Shown in pieces: positions 42,876 through 52,017 of a DNA stretch of 64,000 nt. The first letter of the stretch is position 1, and each line of letters begins with the position of its first letter. A program made the position numbers and the translations under genes. Below the pieces are notes generated by a model. The model was not told the DNA's origin. It searched no databases and worked only from the letters and a program-made list of their open reading frames with translations. The DNA is taken from positions 1 to 64,000 of the forward strand of contig NZ_QANS01000001.1 in NCBI RefSeq assembly GCF_003052265.1, read 5' to 3'. The stretch is from Stenotrophobium rhamnosiphilum. Lineage in GTDB: Bacteria > Pseudomonadota > Gammaproteobacteria > Nevskiales > Nevskiaceae.

Positions 42876-43004
42876 GAGAGGCGCGTGACCTGTAATTATT
42901 ATTAGTAGTCATTTAAACTAATAATCAATAAATAAAAACAAACTCCGTAAGCAAACCCATTCATTTGGGTGGCTCAACTACCGCCATTCAGCCTAATATT
43001 CCGC

Positions 43005-44183
43005 ATGCTTTTTACATTCTTCCTGACTCTGCGCGCGGCGGGCCTCAAGCCTAGCCTCAGTGAATTCCTCATGCTCTTGGAGGCGCTCTCCAAACACGTG
43101 GCGATTTTCTCGACGGACGATTTCTATCATTTGTCGCGCGCCACGCTGGTTAAAGACGAGTCCCAGTACGATCGTTTTGATCGCGCCTTCGCCGCTTACT
43201 TCAAGGGCGTGGACTCGGTCTACGAAGACGTCGCCGGAGAAATTCCAGACGAATGGCTCAAAGCCATGGCGCAGAAAGTGCTCAGCGATGAAGAGAAAGC
43301 CAAGATCCAAGCCATGGGCGGCCTCGATAAATTGATGGAGACGCTGCGTCAGCGCCTCGAAGAACAGAAAGAGCGTCACCAGGGCGGCAATAAGTGGGTC
43401 GGCACTGGCGGCACTTCACCGTTCGGCAATAGCGGCTTCAATCCAGAAGGCATTCGCATCGGCGGCAGCGGCGGCCAGAAGAGCGCGGTGAAAGTTTGGG
43501 ACAAGCGCGAGTTCCGCAATCTCGATGACACCATCGAACTGGGCACGCGCAACATCAAAGTGGCACTGCGTCGTCTACGCAAATTTGCACGCGAAGGCGC
43601 GGCAGATGTGTTGGATATTGATGACACTATTCGCAGCACCGCACGCAATGCAGGTTGGCTTGATATCAAAATGGTGCCCGAGCGTCACAACGCGGTGAAG
43701 GTGCTGTTGTTCCTCGACGTTGGCGGCAGCATGGATCCGCACGTCAAAGTTTGCGAAGAACTTTTCTCTGCGGCCAAGACCGAGTTCAAGCATCTCGAAT
43801 ATTTCTACTTCCACAATTTCATTTATGAAGGCGTGTGGAAAGACAACAGCCGTCGTCACACCGAAAAAATTCCGCTTTACGACGTGATGCATAAATTCAC
43901 GCCGGACTACAAAGTGATCTTTATCGGCGATGCGACGATGAGTCCGTATGAGATTCTGCAGCCGGGCGGCAGCGTTGAGCATTGGAACGAAGAAGCCGGC
44001 GCAACGTGGATGAAGCGACTGATGGATGTATTTCCGCGCATGGTCTGGCTCAATCCTGAAGCCGATCAACGTTGGGAGTACACGCCGTCAATCCAAGTGG
44101 CTCAAGAGCTGCTTGGCAAAGATCGCATGTTTTCGCTGACTTTGTCGGGACTCGACAAGGCCATGCGCAGACTCAGTCACTAA
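43005..44183 (+). CDS. CoxE-like VWA-domain protein
   Basis: 392 residues from ATG 43005; family members begin with the same FFxTLRAAxLxxSxxEFLxLLEAL stretch, so the GTG at 42969 is less likely. The N-terminal helical part is followed by a Gly-rich linker (about 125-160), a helical segment and a VWA domain with the family's altered metal site DVGGSMDPH (DxGxS in place of DxSxS) and FIGDATMSPYEI. Such proteins usually pair with a MoxR-type AAA+ ATPase to remodel or load metals into enzymes; no MoxR gene is adjacent here. Confidence 0.85.
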   Translation: MLFTFFLTLRAAGLKPSLSEFLMLLEALSKHVAIFSTDDFYHLSRATLVKDESQYDRFDRAFAAYFKGVDSVYEDVAGEIPDEWLKAMAQKVLSDEEKAKIQAMGGLDKLMETLRQRLEEQKERHQGGNKWVGTGGTSPFGNSGFNPEGIRIGGSGGQKSAVKVWDKREFRNLDDTIELGTRNIKVALRRLRKFAREGAADVLDIDDTIRSTARNAGWLDIKMVPERHNAVKVLLFLDVGGSMDPHVKVCEELFSAAKTEFKHLEYFYFHNFIYEGVWKDNSRRHTEKIPLYDVMHKFTPDYKVIFIGDATMSPYEILQPGGSVEHWNEEAGATWMKRLMDVFPRMVWLNPEADQRWEYTPSIQVAQELLGKDRMFSLTLSGLDKAMRRLSH

Positions 44184-44267
44184 ATTTAAACTGACGCGCA
44201 AGGTGCGCGCGCCAGTGAGTAGAAGTCTGACTACAATGCACCGCGATTAATAATAAGGAGAGCAACA

Positions 44268-44669
44268 ATGACGGGAATTCTTGCAGTACTCGCATTTGCG
44301 TTGTGGACACTGATTCTGGTGTTCACCTCAGTTAACTGGCGCGTGATTGAAGTGTTGCGTGGTAAGGGGATTAATTCCTGGGGTCGTGATGACGGCATTG
44401 CTGTTCCTGAAATTGTTAAGCGCATGCAGCATGCGCATCTCAATTGCCTTGAAAATCTGCCGATCTTCGCCATCCTTGTCTTCTCCGCTTACTTCTTGGG
44501 CAAGCAGCCGGTAGTTGATAGCCTTGCTTGCTATGTGCTGTATGCGCGTCTTGCGCAGTCGCTGGTGCATTTGATTGGCACCTCGCAGCCCTTGGTGTTT
44601 GTTCGTGCAACTTTCTACGTCATTCAGGTTCTTATCTTCTTCTACATGTTCTGGGGATTGCTGGCTTGA
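44268..44669 (+). CDS. MAPEG family membrane protein
   Basis: 133 residues with four hydrophobic helices (4-22, 62-78, 85-105 and 110-131). The RMQHAHLNCLENLPIFAILV segment is the MAPEG signature (RAxxNxxExxP). MAPEG proteins are trimeric glutathione-dependent enzymes or related membrane proteins; bacterial ones are seldom characterised. AAGGAG ribosome binding site before ATG 44268. Its stop overlaps the start of the next gene (TTGA), so the two are coupled. Confidence 0.85.
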   Translation: MTGILAVLAFALWTLILVFTSVNWRVIEVLRGKGINSWGRDDGIAVPEIVKRMQHAHLNCLENLPIFAILVFSAYFLGKQPVVDSLACYVLYARLAQSLVHLIGTSQPLVFVRATFYVIQVLIFFYMFWGLLA

Positions 44670-45343
44670 AACCCGCTACTAAGAGAAAGCTCAAGCGCTG
44701 GTTTTGGTTTGGCTTCTTTGGCTTTGCATTAATTGTGCTGTTGACCAATCGTTGGGTGGTCAACAGCACAAATGGCTACCTGTACACCAACTGGTCGCTG
44801 CTGCCGGAAAATGATGTGGGCTTGGTGATGGGTACCAGCCCTTATCGTTCCGATGGTAAGTCCAGTGCGGAGTTCTACGGGCGCGTTCGTGCGGCTGCTC
44901 AGTTGTATCAGTTGGGCAAGGTCAAGCATTTGATTGTGAGTGGCGCGAATCCGGATTCGACTTACAACGAGCCGCGTCAGATGTTGCGTGAGTTGGTGCG
45001 TTTGGGTGTGCCTGAAAAAGACATCACGATGGACTTTGCTGGATTCCGTACTTTGGATTCCATCACTCGCGCCGATATTGTTTTCGGCCTTAAGCGCTTC
45101 ACCATCATCACCACGCGTTATCACTCGTGGCGTGCTTTGTTCATTGCGCGCAAGCTTGATCTCAATGCAGTGGGTTATGCCGCACCGATTGATGTCACCG
45201 GCGATTACGGTAGACGTAATCCATGGCGTGAAATTCTGGCGCGTACTTTGGCGGTCTTCGATGTGATTTTCTTTGGCACTGAACCAACGGTGCAGAGCGA
45301 ACCGCAAGAGATCAAGATCACCAACGACGCTGAGAAAACCTGA
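44666..45343 (+). CDS. SanA-like DUF218 membrane protein
   Basis: 225 residues from TTG 44666, which overlaps the MAPEG stop codon and has GGGGA 10 bp before; no ATG suits the N-terminus. One TM helix (WFWFGFFGFALIVLLTNRWV, about 10-29), then a DUF218 domain: VGLVMGTSPYR, FYGRVRAAAQLYQLGKVKHLIVSGAN, ITMDFAGFRTLDSITRA and ITTRYHSWRALFIARKL. The ordering matches E. coli SanA, which affects envelope permeability (vancomycin sensitivity at high temperature). It is probably periplasmic, anchored in the inner membrane, and acts on envelope precursors; the reaction is unknown. Confidence 0.85.
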   Translation: MKPATKRKLKRWFWFGFFGFALIVLLTNRWVVNSTNGYLYTNWSLLPENDVGLVMGTSPYRSDGKSSAEFYGRVRAAAQLYQLGKVKHLIVSGANPDSTYNEPRQMLRELVRLGVPEKDITMDFAGFRTLDSITRADIVFGLKRFTIITTRYHSWRALFIARKLDLNAVGYAAPIDVTGDYGRRNPWREILARTLAVFDVIFFGTEPTVQSEPQEIKITNDAEKT

Positions 45344-45357
45344 AGTAAACGGTTGAA

Positions 45358-45389
45358 CAAAAAAGCCAGGCAGATGCCTGGCTTTTTTG
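45358..45389. terminator. Bidirectional rho-independent terminator
   Basis: AAAAAAGCCAGGC-AGAT-GCCTGGCTTTTTT between the convergent sanA-like and DUF1302 genes. Confidence 0.92.
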
Positions 45390-45404
45390 TTGGAGCAAAG
45401 ATAA

Positions 45405-47276
45405 TCAGAAGGAATACTTCACAGATGCATCGACGAAGTCTCGGTCAGCCAGCAAGTTTTCTTTGCCACCGCCGAAATAATTGGTGTAACCAATTTCCGT
45501 ACTGATTTCGTTGCGGAAGCGGAATCCAAAGCTCAAGCTCACCTGCTTGCGACCTTCGACATAGTTGGCGACAGGCTTAGGCGAATTGCCTTTGACATCG
45601 TGTACAAAGCGAACCGTCGGCGTGAGCGTGAACGTATTCAGCACGTTCTCGTAGCTAAAGCGCGCCAGAACGTTGTAGCCCCAAGAGTTGGAAGTCGCGT
45701 AGCCGCCTTTCTGCTGTGGAATGGTCAGCGAAACTGGCTGGCCCGCCAACGCAGAGGCAAGCTGGCTGTAGCTTGCTGAAACGGAGTTTGCGATCGCTGC
45801 GTTGCCCGGCGTGTCCGTTGCGGGACCGTCGTAACGCAGTTCATCGTTATCTTCCAAGCCATGCACGCGCATGCCCGCGATTTCAAATGCACCGATGATC
45901 TGATCGTAGCCAAAGAATTTCGATGGCGAGAAAATTTTCGTCAGACCGAAGTCGACTTGACTAATATCTTTGCGACGATAGCCGCGCAGATATTTATTGC
46001 CAGTGGTGACGCCCGGTTGGTTGCCTGCAATCTGACTCGGTGCACCAAGCCCTGCGAGCAGCAGTTCAACCGTGTCCACCTGAATTGGCTGGCCTTGCTT
46101 CAAGCTGTACTCGCCTTGCAGCGACAAGCCCCAAGGAATCGCAGTGTTGAATGAAAGGCCGTAGAGATGGATGTTCTTCGGAAACTCAGCAAAGTAACTG
46201 GCACTGGCCGCAGCGTAAGGATCAGGCGTGCCGGCAGGCGTGATCGGAAGCGCTGTAGAAATGCCGCTATAGACCGGTAGGCGGCTGTGGTAATTCATCG
46301 CGTAGAGACCAATGTCACTCTCATGCAGCCAAGGCAAAAACGCGTGGAAGGCGCCGCCATATTGGCCCGAGCTGCCAGGTGTGCGATCCGTTGCACGCTG
46401 AACCGAAGTGGTTGGCGTGTTTTCTGGAAATTCACCAAAGCCCAGATTGGCGCGATTGCCGCCGATGCCAGCAAAATCATTCGTGCTAAAGAAAGTGCCA
46501 GAAGCATCAATGATGGTTTTCTGCCAGCTCAGTTGGTAGAAGCCTTCAATGCTGGTCTGTTCCGTTAAGCCGATCGACGCCCACACCATCGGTGTCGGAA
46601 TAATCGCTTCACTCAACTCAAAACCAGAAACGCGTGCACGGTTAGCGTTGAATGCCACCATGCTGTTAATGCCGTTGAGCACGAAAGTGGATTCGCCCCA
46701 GTTCAGAACCTGGCGGCCAATCTTGAAGCTGAAGGTGCGATCCAATATCGGTGTGTTGCCGTACACATACGCATCAAGCAGTTCGATCTTCTTGCCGACT
46801 TGATCTTGCACCTGCTTGTTTTTGCGATCGCGTTCAGCGGTCGTGGCTTCTTTGCCACAAGCAGGAGCGGTGTCGCAGTACGGCGAGTAGTCACGACCGT
46901 TGGTGAAGTAGTCGTCCTTGTTATCCAACGACATATTAAAGAAGCCGCTGGCACGAGCAAAAATTCCGTAATCACCTTTGGAGAGTTTGAGATCGGATGT
47001 GATCTTAGCGACGCTGGAAACAATATCGCCACGATCAAATGCCAAATCGCCATCGTCTTTGTTGGTGGAGTTGGAGCTGCCACCGTTCGCAATGCCGATG
47101 AGTTTTCCGTCGCGGTTTTGTGCACGCATCATGGCGCCAATGGTGGCGCTGTTGCCGAGTTCAATCGCGTAGCCATCGTGCTCAGCGCTGTAAGCATGGG
47201 CGCCAAACGTTGCGAGACAGCCGCAGGCGATGGCGGTCAGCTTCATGGTGTGCATCGTTTTGTTGTAATTTTTCAT
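45405..47276 (-). CDS. DUF1302 outer-membrane protein
   Basis: 623 residues. Signal peptide with a long n-region (MKNYNKTMHTMKLTAIACGC..., cleavage near AHA-YSAE, residue 28). The mature part has alternating beta strands with aromatic girdles, short turns and a C-terminal Phe (VDASVKYSF), the signature of an outer-membrane barrel. FKIGRQVLNWGESTFVLNGIN is the diagnostic DUF1302 segment. DUF1302 proteins are found with hydrophobic-substrate and quinohemoprotein systems. Here the gene follows a secreted lipase-like lipoprotein gene after 21 bp, so it may import the released fatty acids or sterols, as FadL does beside VolA in Vibrio. Confidence 0.85.
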   Translation of the reverse strand: MKNYNKTMHTMKLTAIACGCLATFGAHAYSAEHDGYAIELGNSATIGAMMRAQNRDGKLIGIANGGSSNSTNKDDGDLAFDRGDIVSSVAKITSDLKLSKGDYGIFARASGFFNMSLDNKDDYFTNGRDYSPYCDTAPACGKEATTAERDRKNKQVQDQVGKKIELLDAYVYGNTPILDRTFSFKIGRQVLNWGESTFVLNGINSMVAFNANRARVSGFELSEAIIPTPMVWASIGLTEQTSIEGFYQLSWQKTIIDASGTFFSTNDFAGIGGNRANLGFGEFPENTPTTSVQRATDRTPGSSGQYGGAFHAFLPWLHESDIGLYAMNYHSRLPVYSGISTALPITPAGTPDPYAAASASYFAEFPKNIHLYGLSFNTAIPWGLSLQGEYSLKQGQPIQVDTVELLLAGLGAPSQIAGNQPGVTTGNKYLRGYRRKDISQVDFGLTKIFSPSKFFGYDQIIGAFEIAGMRVHGLEDNDELRYDGPATDTPGNAAIANSVSASYSQLASALAGQPVSLTIPQQKGGYATSNSWGYNVLARFSYENVLNTFTLTPTVRFVHDVKGNSPKPVANYVEGRKQVSLSFGFRFRNEISTEIGYTNYFGGGKENLLADRDFVDASVKYSF

Positions 47277-47297
47277 TAGGATTTCCTCAATGTGTCC

Positions 47298-49592
47298 TTA
47301 CGGGCCCGTGCAGCTGCGGCCGATCGGCAAGCAGGTGCCACCGCTAGCTAGGAAGTTAACGGTTTCGCGCTGCATTTCTTGCGTCGCGGCGGGTGAGGCG
47401 GTGGGGCTGAGAATCGATCCGTGATCTCCAGCCGTGAAGCGCACGACGTAACCCAGATTGGCGCCAGTCTTCAGCTCAGGCGTTGCCACTGGCACATTGA
47501 GATTGTCGATGACCTCCAAACCCATCATGCGATAGAGCGGATCAGTGCCTGACAAATAACCCGGGATGCTCGCCAGCGTGCCTGCCAGTGCGTTATTCGG
47601 CACCACTTGATCTGGCAGTGAGCTGCTGCTGCCCACCACTTCAATCATGTGGATCGGATGATTGGCGCGTGCTGCCACTGCAAAGTTAATTGGATCGCCT
47701 GAGTCCACCAAGGTCTGCGCAAAGCGCAAGAAGGTTTCGTAAGTGTCCGTGCCTTTGTTCACGCCATTGCTTGCCAAGCCTTGAGCAATTTTTGGACTGA
47801 AGCTGGCTGAAGCATCGAGCAACTTCGCGACGCCACCACCGGGCATTGCTAGCGTTGCTGCTTTGATGTCGGTGTTAACACCCAACAAGGTGCCGCCGAC
47901 GATGCCGCCCAGCGAGTGACCAACAAAATAAATTTTGCTGGAGTCAATCTTGAAGCCAACAACTGGAACACCAACGCCATCAACGAACGTTGCAGCTGGG
48001 ATCGACTTGGTCAGCGTGATGAGATCAGCCGCGGCTTCACGAATGTTGTCGCGACTAGTGATAACACTGGCGAGATTGATGAAGTGCGTGCCAGATGATG
48101 CTGCGCTGGTGTACCCCGTCATGCTCGGACCGCGTCCTGCAGCGTCGAGATTAAACGTGCGCTCAATGCCACCGGTTGCTAAGTAGACTTTGTCGATAGG
48201 TGTTGGAGCGGCTGGATTAACCGGTGGTGGCAGGCCATGCAGTGGTAAGTCGATTGCAATGGTCACCATGCAACCTTTTGCCAGCGTTGGCGCAATGCCA
48301 AGCATCTGCGTGCGATTGCCGGTGATGCCGTGCTGAAAGATCACTACAGGCCAACCTGCAAGCGGCTGGCCAGTTGGGCAGCCAGCAGCATTCGGCACGG
48401 TTGCTAATACCGGAATCGTTTCATCAGAACTCTTCTTCGGCGTTGGGAAGCAAGCCGTGGTTGAGTCGACTTTGCTTTGGCTAATGCCGGGCACAGTTGG
48501 TGCGCCAGTTGCGAAAAGTCCGCAAGGCACTGGTGATGAAGTGGCTTTAGTCGGACCAAAGTTGCCTGCAGCCGGCACGCCGTTGTTCTTCCAGTAGCTC
48601 TTTAGCGGTGTGTCGGTGAGTGTGCGAGTCGCATCGGTAGCCAAGTAATACGGCAGACCAAAGAGTTTGCCGATATAGATGTCTGCACCTGCTGGTGCAC
48701 CAGCAGCTGCGGTGTCTAAGCCAGATGCTTGGAGAACAATTGTCTTGCTCGTAGCGCCGGTGTTCACAGCAGCAAGCGTGTTGGTGATCGACTGCGTGGT
48801 GAAGGGCCATGCAATCACGATCGCAGCTTCAGGAATACCTGCGCCACCGAGTTGTGCAACCACTGGGCGAATGATGCGTGAGCGCAACACTTCAAGCGTT
48901 GTCTTCTGCGCGACAGTGAGTCTTTGCAGATACGCATAGTTGGGATTCGCTGGATCACTGTCTTGCGCAGTAGGTGAGCCCGTTACTGCAGTCGCTGAAC
49001 GCACAACTTTAAACATCGCGTTAGCAACAATTGGAATGCCGTCCGTGCTCTTGAGTGCTGAAGTCACTGCGACCACATAAGTAGTGGATTGCTTCAGCGG
49101 CTTGAGTGGCTCAATCAAAATGCGTGTGCGGAAAGAATTGATCGGCGTGCCGAACGCATCATCAAGCGCAGTTGATGTTTGCAATACATAGTCAGTGCCA
49201 GCAACAAGAGGCGCGCCAGTTGAGCCATCAATCACCATCAGGCCTGGAAGATGTGTGACTGGATCAACTGCAGCAGTAGCGAAGTCCACCTTGCCTGCAA
49301 AATCAGTGAAGGCAGATGCTACGGTCGAGAAACCATCCTGACGATTAGCGTCGTTAACAAACGGCGCGCCTTTAGGATTTGGAATATTGATGGTGCCGGT
49401 GAGATTGCCATTCGCATCCGCAAACAGCGCATCAAATGGAAATGGGATAACGCCAGCGGTTGGATCAAACAGCGATGTTGCGCTGTTGCTTGTTGAACCG
49501 TCTGGGTTGCTGATGTCTGGGCCATCGTTCTGGCTGCCACACGCAGCGAGAGCAAGTACGGAAAATATGGAAACAATGCGTGATATGCGCAT
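47298..49592 (-). CDS. Surface lipase-type lipoprotein (PF12262 N-terminal domain)
   Basis: 764 residues from ATG 49592, with AAGGAG. Lipoprotein signal ending LAAC (Cys18). The N-terminal part (FDPTAGVIPFPFDALF, INSFRTRILIEPLKPLKQST) matches the bacterial virulence-factor lipase N-terminal domain. The C-terminal hydrolase has GWPVVIFQHGITGNR, the nucleophile elbow FVGHSLGGIVGG, and a late His in VRFTAGDHGSILSP. The layout is that of VolA, a surface lysophospholipase co-expressed with a fatty-acid porin. It forms an operon with the DUF1302 gene. Confidence 0.83.
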   Translation of the reverse strand: MRISRIVSIFSVLALAACGSQNDGPDISNPDGSTSNSATSLFDPTAGVIPFPFDALFADANGNLTGTINIPNPKGAPFVNDANRQDGFSTVASAFTDFAGKVDFATAAVDPVTHLPGLMVIDGSTGAPLVAGTDYVLQTSTALDDAFGTPINSFRTRILIEPLKPLKQSTTYVVAVTSALKSTDGIPIVANAMFKVVRSATAVTGSPTAQDSDPANPNYAYLQRLTVAQKTTLEVLRSRIIRPVVAQLGGAGIPEAAIVIAWPFTTQSITNTLAAVNTGATSKTIVLQASGLDTAAAGAPAGADIYIGKLFGLPYYLATDATRTLTDTPLKSYWKNNGVPAAGNFGPTKATSSPVPCGLFATGAPTVPGISQSKVDSTTACFPTPKKSSDETIPVLATVPNAAGCPTGQPLAGWPVVIFQHGITGNRTQMLGIAPTLAKGCMVTIAIDLPLHGLPPPVNPAAPTPIDKVYLATGGIERTFNLDAAGRGPSMTGYTSAASSGTHFINLASVITSRDNIREAAADLITLTKSIPAATFVDGVGVPVVGFKIDSSKIYFVGHSLGGIVGGTLLGVNTDIKAATLAMPGGGVAKLLDASASFSPKIAQGLASNGVNKGTDTYETFLRFAQTLVDSGDPINFAVAARANHPIHMIEVVGSSSSLPDQVVPNNALAGTLASIPGYLSGTDPLYRMMGLEVIDNLNVPVATPELKTGANLGYVVRFTAGDHGSILSPTASPAATQEMQRETVNFLASGGTCLPIGRSCTGP

Positions 49593-49739
49593 GTCGATCT
49601 CCTTTCGAAATGTCGTTTTTGTGCAGGCGCCAGTTTGTGACATGGCGCAGCAAAAACGTTTGCACTCGGTCGGGAGAGTTGATCCGTTCGTCAGTTATCA
49701 GAAAACAAAAACTAAATCGCGAGAGAGAATGACATTCGC

Positions 49740-51296
49740 TCAAACAAGCCGCAGCATTTCAGTGGCGATCAGTGTTTCGACGGCATTGCGCCAGTCGGGT
49801 GAATCCTGTGCGAGCAACGATAAAGGCATGCGGCGACGCAGTACGTCTTCGGGCGAGCGTGCCATTTCTTCACGCACAGCAAGTGCGGCTTCAGCTTGGA
49901 TGAAAGGCAAGTTAGGGTGAATGCGTTCACGCATTGCTGGTGATTCTTGCAACAACGATTCAATACGCGACACGCGTGTGCCGTGACGCAGCGCCAACCA
50001 CTGCGCGCTTTCAGCATCAACACCGTAATGGCCGAGTGCTTTCATCGTTTCCGATTGCCATTGCTCGAAAGGAGCATTGGGTGCGCCCGGCAATAAATGT
50101 TTATGCGTTTGTGATGGCGGCGCTTTGCGCTGCAGTGCTTTATAGACGCGATCAACAATGTCCACCGCATCACAACGCGAGGTGGTGTACTTGCCGCCAA
50201 TTGGCATGATCAAGCGCGGACGTGGTTCAGTAATTACGAACTCACGTGACACAGCAGATAAATCGCCGGTGTCTTCGTCTTGCAGTGTGCGCACGCCAGA
50301 GAAAGCGCCGATCACATCTTTTTCTGACCAGCCGAGTCCGGGCAAACCACTTTTTACGCCAGCAATCAGATAACTAATTTCTTCGGTTGTTGGTGTCGCT
50401 TGCGAAGGATCTGTAATTTGTTGTTCGGTTGTGCCGACCAATGTGCGGCCATACCAAGGGATGACGAAGAACACGCGGCCATCGGTGGCCGTGAGTAGAA
50501 ACGCTTCGCGCTGACCGGCGATCGCGGGCAGAATTAAATGCGTGCCTTTAATCAGTTTGACTCTTGGTGCGTCAGTGCCCAGTAATTTTGAAGCCCAAGG
50601 GCCTGCAGCATTAACGACGGCGCTGGATTCAAGATCAAACGTTTCGCCAGTCACACCATCAACCAAGCGTGCGCCGGTGACGCCAGTGTCGTCATCTAAT
50701 AAGGATTCAGCGTTGATGCGATTGGCGACGACAGCGCCTGCAGCTTGTGCTGCCGCAACGACGGTGAGCGTCATGCGTGCATCGTCTTCCTGACAATCGC
50801 CGTAGCGGAATCCGCCAAGCAAACGCTCAGGATCGATATACGGATAATCCGCCAACAACTCCGCGCGCTTGTAACGACGATGACGCGGAACAGGTTGACC
50901 ACCCGCGGCGAGTAGATCGTAAAGAGTGAGTCCGGCGGACAGCATGAGCATGCTCGCGCGCGGGCCGTCCCACACCGGCAAAATAAAGTTGAGTGGCCGC
51001 ACCAAATGCGGCGCGATGCGTGACAGCGTGCGGCGCTCTTTGAGCGCATGACGCACGAGACTGAACTCGTAATGTTCTAAATAACGCAGGCCGCCGTGAA
51101 TCAGTTTGCTGGACGCCGACGAAGTGCCGCTGCCCCAGTCATTCTTTTCAATCAGCGCAACCGAGAGTCCGCGCAGCGCTGCGTCGTATGCTGTCCACGC
51201 GCCATAAATGCCGCCGCCAATCACCAACAGGTCAAAGCGCCGCTTACGCAGTGCTTCAGTGTTACGGACCAATGGAAAGGCGTTGTTCTCAAGCAT
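49740..51296 (-). CDS. glpD: FAD-dependent glycerol-3-phosphate dehydrogenase
   Basis: 518 residues. FAD fingerprint DLLVIGGGIYGAWTAYDAALRGL (residues 22-44), then LIEKNDWGSGTSSASSKLIHGGLRYLE, the GlpD signature, AAGPWA, GTHLILPA and the C-terminal helical domain of the family. It oxidises glycerol-3-phosphate to dihydroxyacetone phosphate and passes electrons to quinone at the inner membrane. It follows an SDR gene (2 bp gap). No glpK or glpF is seen. The Rossmann loop reads GGGIYGAW instead of the usual GGGINGxG, marking a divergent branch. Confidence 0.88.
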   Translation of the reverse strand: MLENNAFPLVRNTEALRKRRFDLLVIGGGIYGAWTAYDAALRGLSVALIEKNDWGSGTSSASSKLIHGGLRYLEHYEFSLVRHALKERRTLSRIAPHLVRPLNFILPVWDGPRASMLMLSAGLTLYDLLAAGGQPVPRHRRYKRAELLADYPYIDPERLLGGFRYGDCQEDDARMTLTVVAAAQAAGAVVANRINAESLLDDDTGVTGARLVDGVTGETFDLESSAVVNAAGPWASKLLGTDAPRVKLIKGTHLILPAIAGQREAFLLTATDGRVFFVIPWYGRTLVGTTEQQITDPSQATPTTEEISYLIAGVKSGLPGLGWSEKDVIGAFSGVRTLQDEDTGDLSAVSREFVITEPRPRLIMPIGGKYTTSRCDAVDIVDRVYKALQRKAPPSQTHKHLLPGAPNAPFEQWQSETMKALGHYGVDAESAQWLALRHGTRVSRIESLLQESPAMRERIHPNLPFIQAEAALAVREEMARSPEDVLRRRMPLSLLAQDSPDWRNAVETLIATEMLRLV

Positions 51297-51298
51297 GG

Positions 51299-51958
51299 CT
51301 ATTTATAAATCGTCTCGATGTCGAAAGATCCTTTGCGCTGCTTGTGCAGCTTCACATATGCCTGCGCAATGCGATGTGGATCGAAGCGCGTATTGGTTTG
51401 CACAAATCCTTGCACGGTAACGGTGGCAACGTGAATGTTGTCCGTGCCCAACTCTTGCGCCAGCGTGTGGGCGAGGTTGCGTAATGCCGCTTTGCCAACG
51501 GAGAGCGAGGCGTAGTTAACCGCAGGTTCAGACGCAAAACCGCTGCCGGTAAATAGAATGGTGCCTTGCTTGGCGACCTTCATTGTCTTGGCAACTTCTT
51601 GTGCGGCAACGAGTGCGCCGCCGACGTTGACTTGGAATTCGCTGAGCAGTTGTTCTGGGCTGAGCTTGGTCGGACGACATAGTGTGGCAACGGCGGCGTT
51701 GTAAACCATCACTTCAATCTCACCGAGTCCGCGACGTGCGCGTCCAATGGCGGTCTTGAGTGAGCGTGCGTCGCCAGCATCACCTTCATAAGCGCGAACT
51801 TCACGGCCGGTTTTCTTGCGAATCAGCGAGCAGGCTTCGGTGAGTTTGTCGGGATTGCGCGCGATCATTGCGATGTCGTAGCCCTCGTGCGCGAAAGCGT
51901 ATGCGACGGCTTGGCCTATGCCAGGCCCTGCACCAATCACCAGACAAACTTTGCTCAT
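51299..51958 (-). CDS. Atypical SDR lacking the catalytic tyrosine
   Basis: 219 residues. NAD(P) loop VIGAGPGIGQA (residues 7-17) and AMIARNPDKL are normal, but NNAG reads YNAA and the active site reads YASLSVGKAAL: Lys is kept while the residue four before it is Leu instead of Tyr. A group of SDRs with this ALSxGKAALR pattern exists; their activity is uncertain. The GDAGD after strand 3 and the TGSGFA in place of the Ser strand are kept. It lies between a hydrolase gene and glpD on the same strand, almost certainly one operon. Confidence 0.82.
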   Translation of the reverse strand: MSKVCLVIGAGPGIGQAVAYAFAHEGYDIAMIARNPDKLTEACSLIRKKTGREVRAYEGDAGDARSLKTAIGRARRGLGEIEVMVYNAAVATLCRPTKLSPEQLLSEFQVNVGGALVAAQEVAKTMKVAKQGTILFTGSGFASEPAVNYASLSVGKAALRNLAHTLAQELGTDNIHVATVTVQGFVQTNTRFDPHRIAQAYVKLHKQRKGSFDIETIYK

Positions 51959-52017
51959 GTACGCTCCCCTTTGATGCTGCGGTCAATGATGCCGCTTCTT
52001 GTATTCAGGATGCCATC

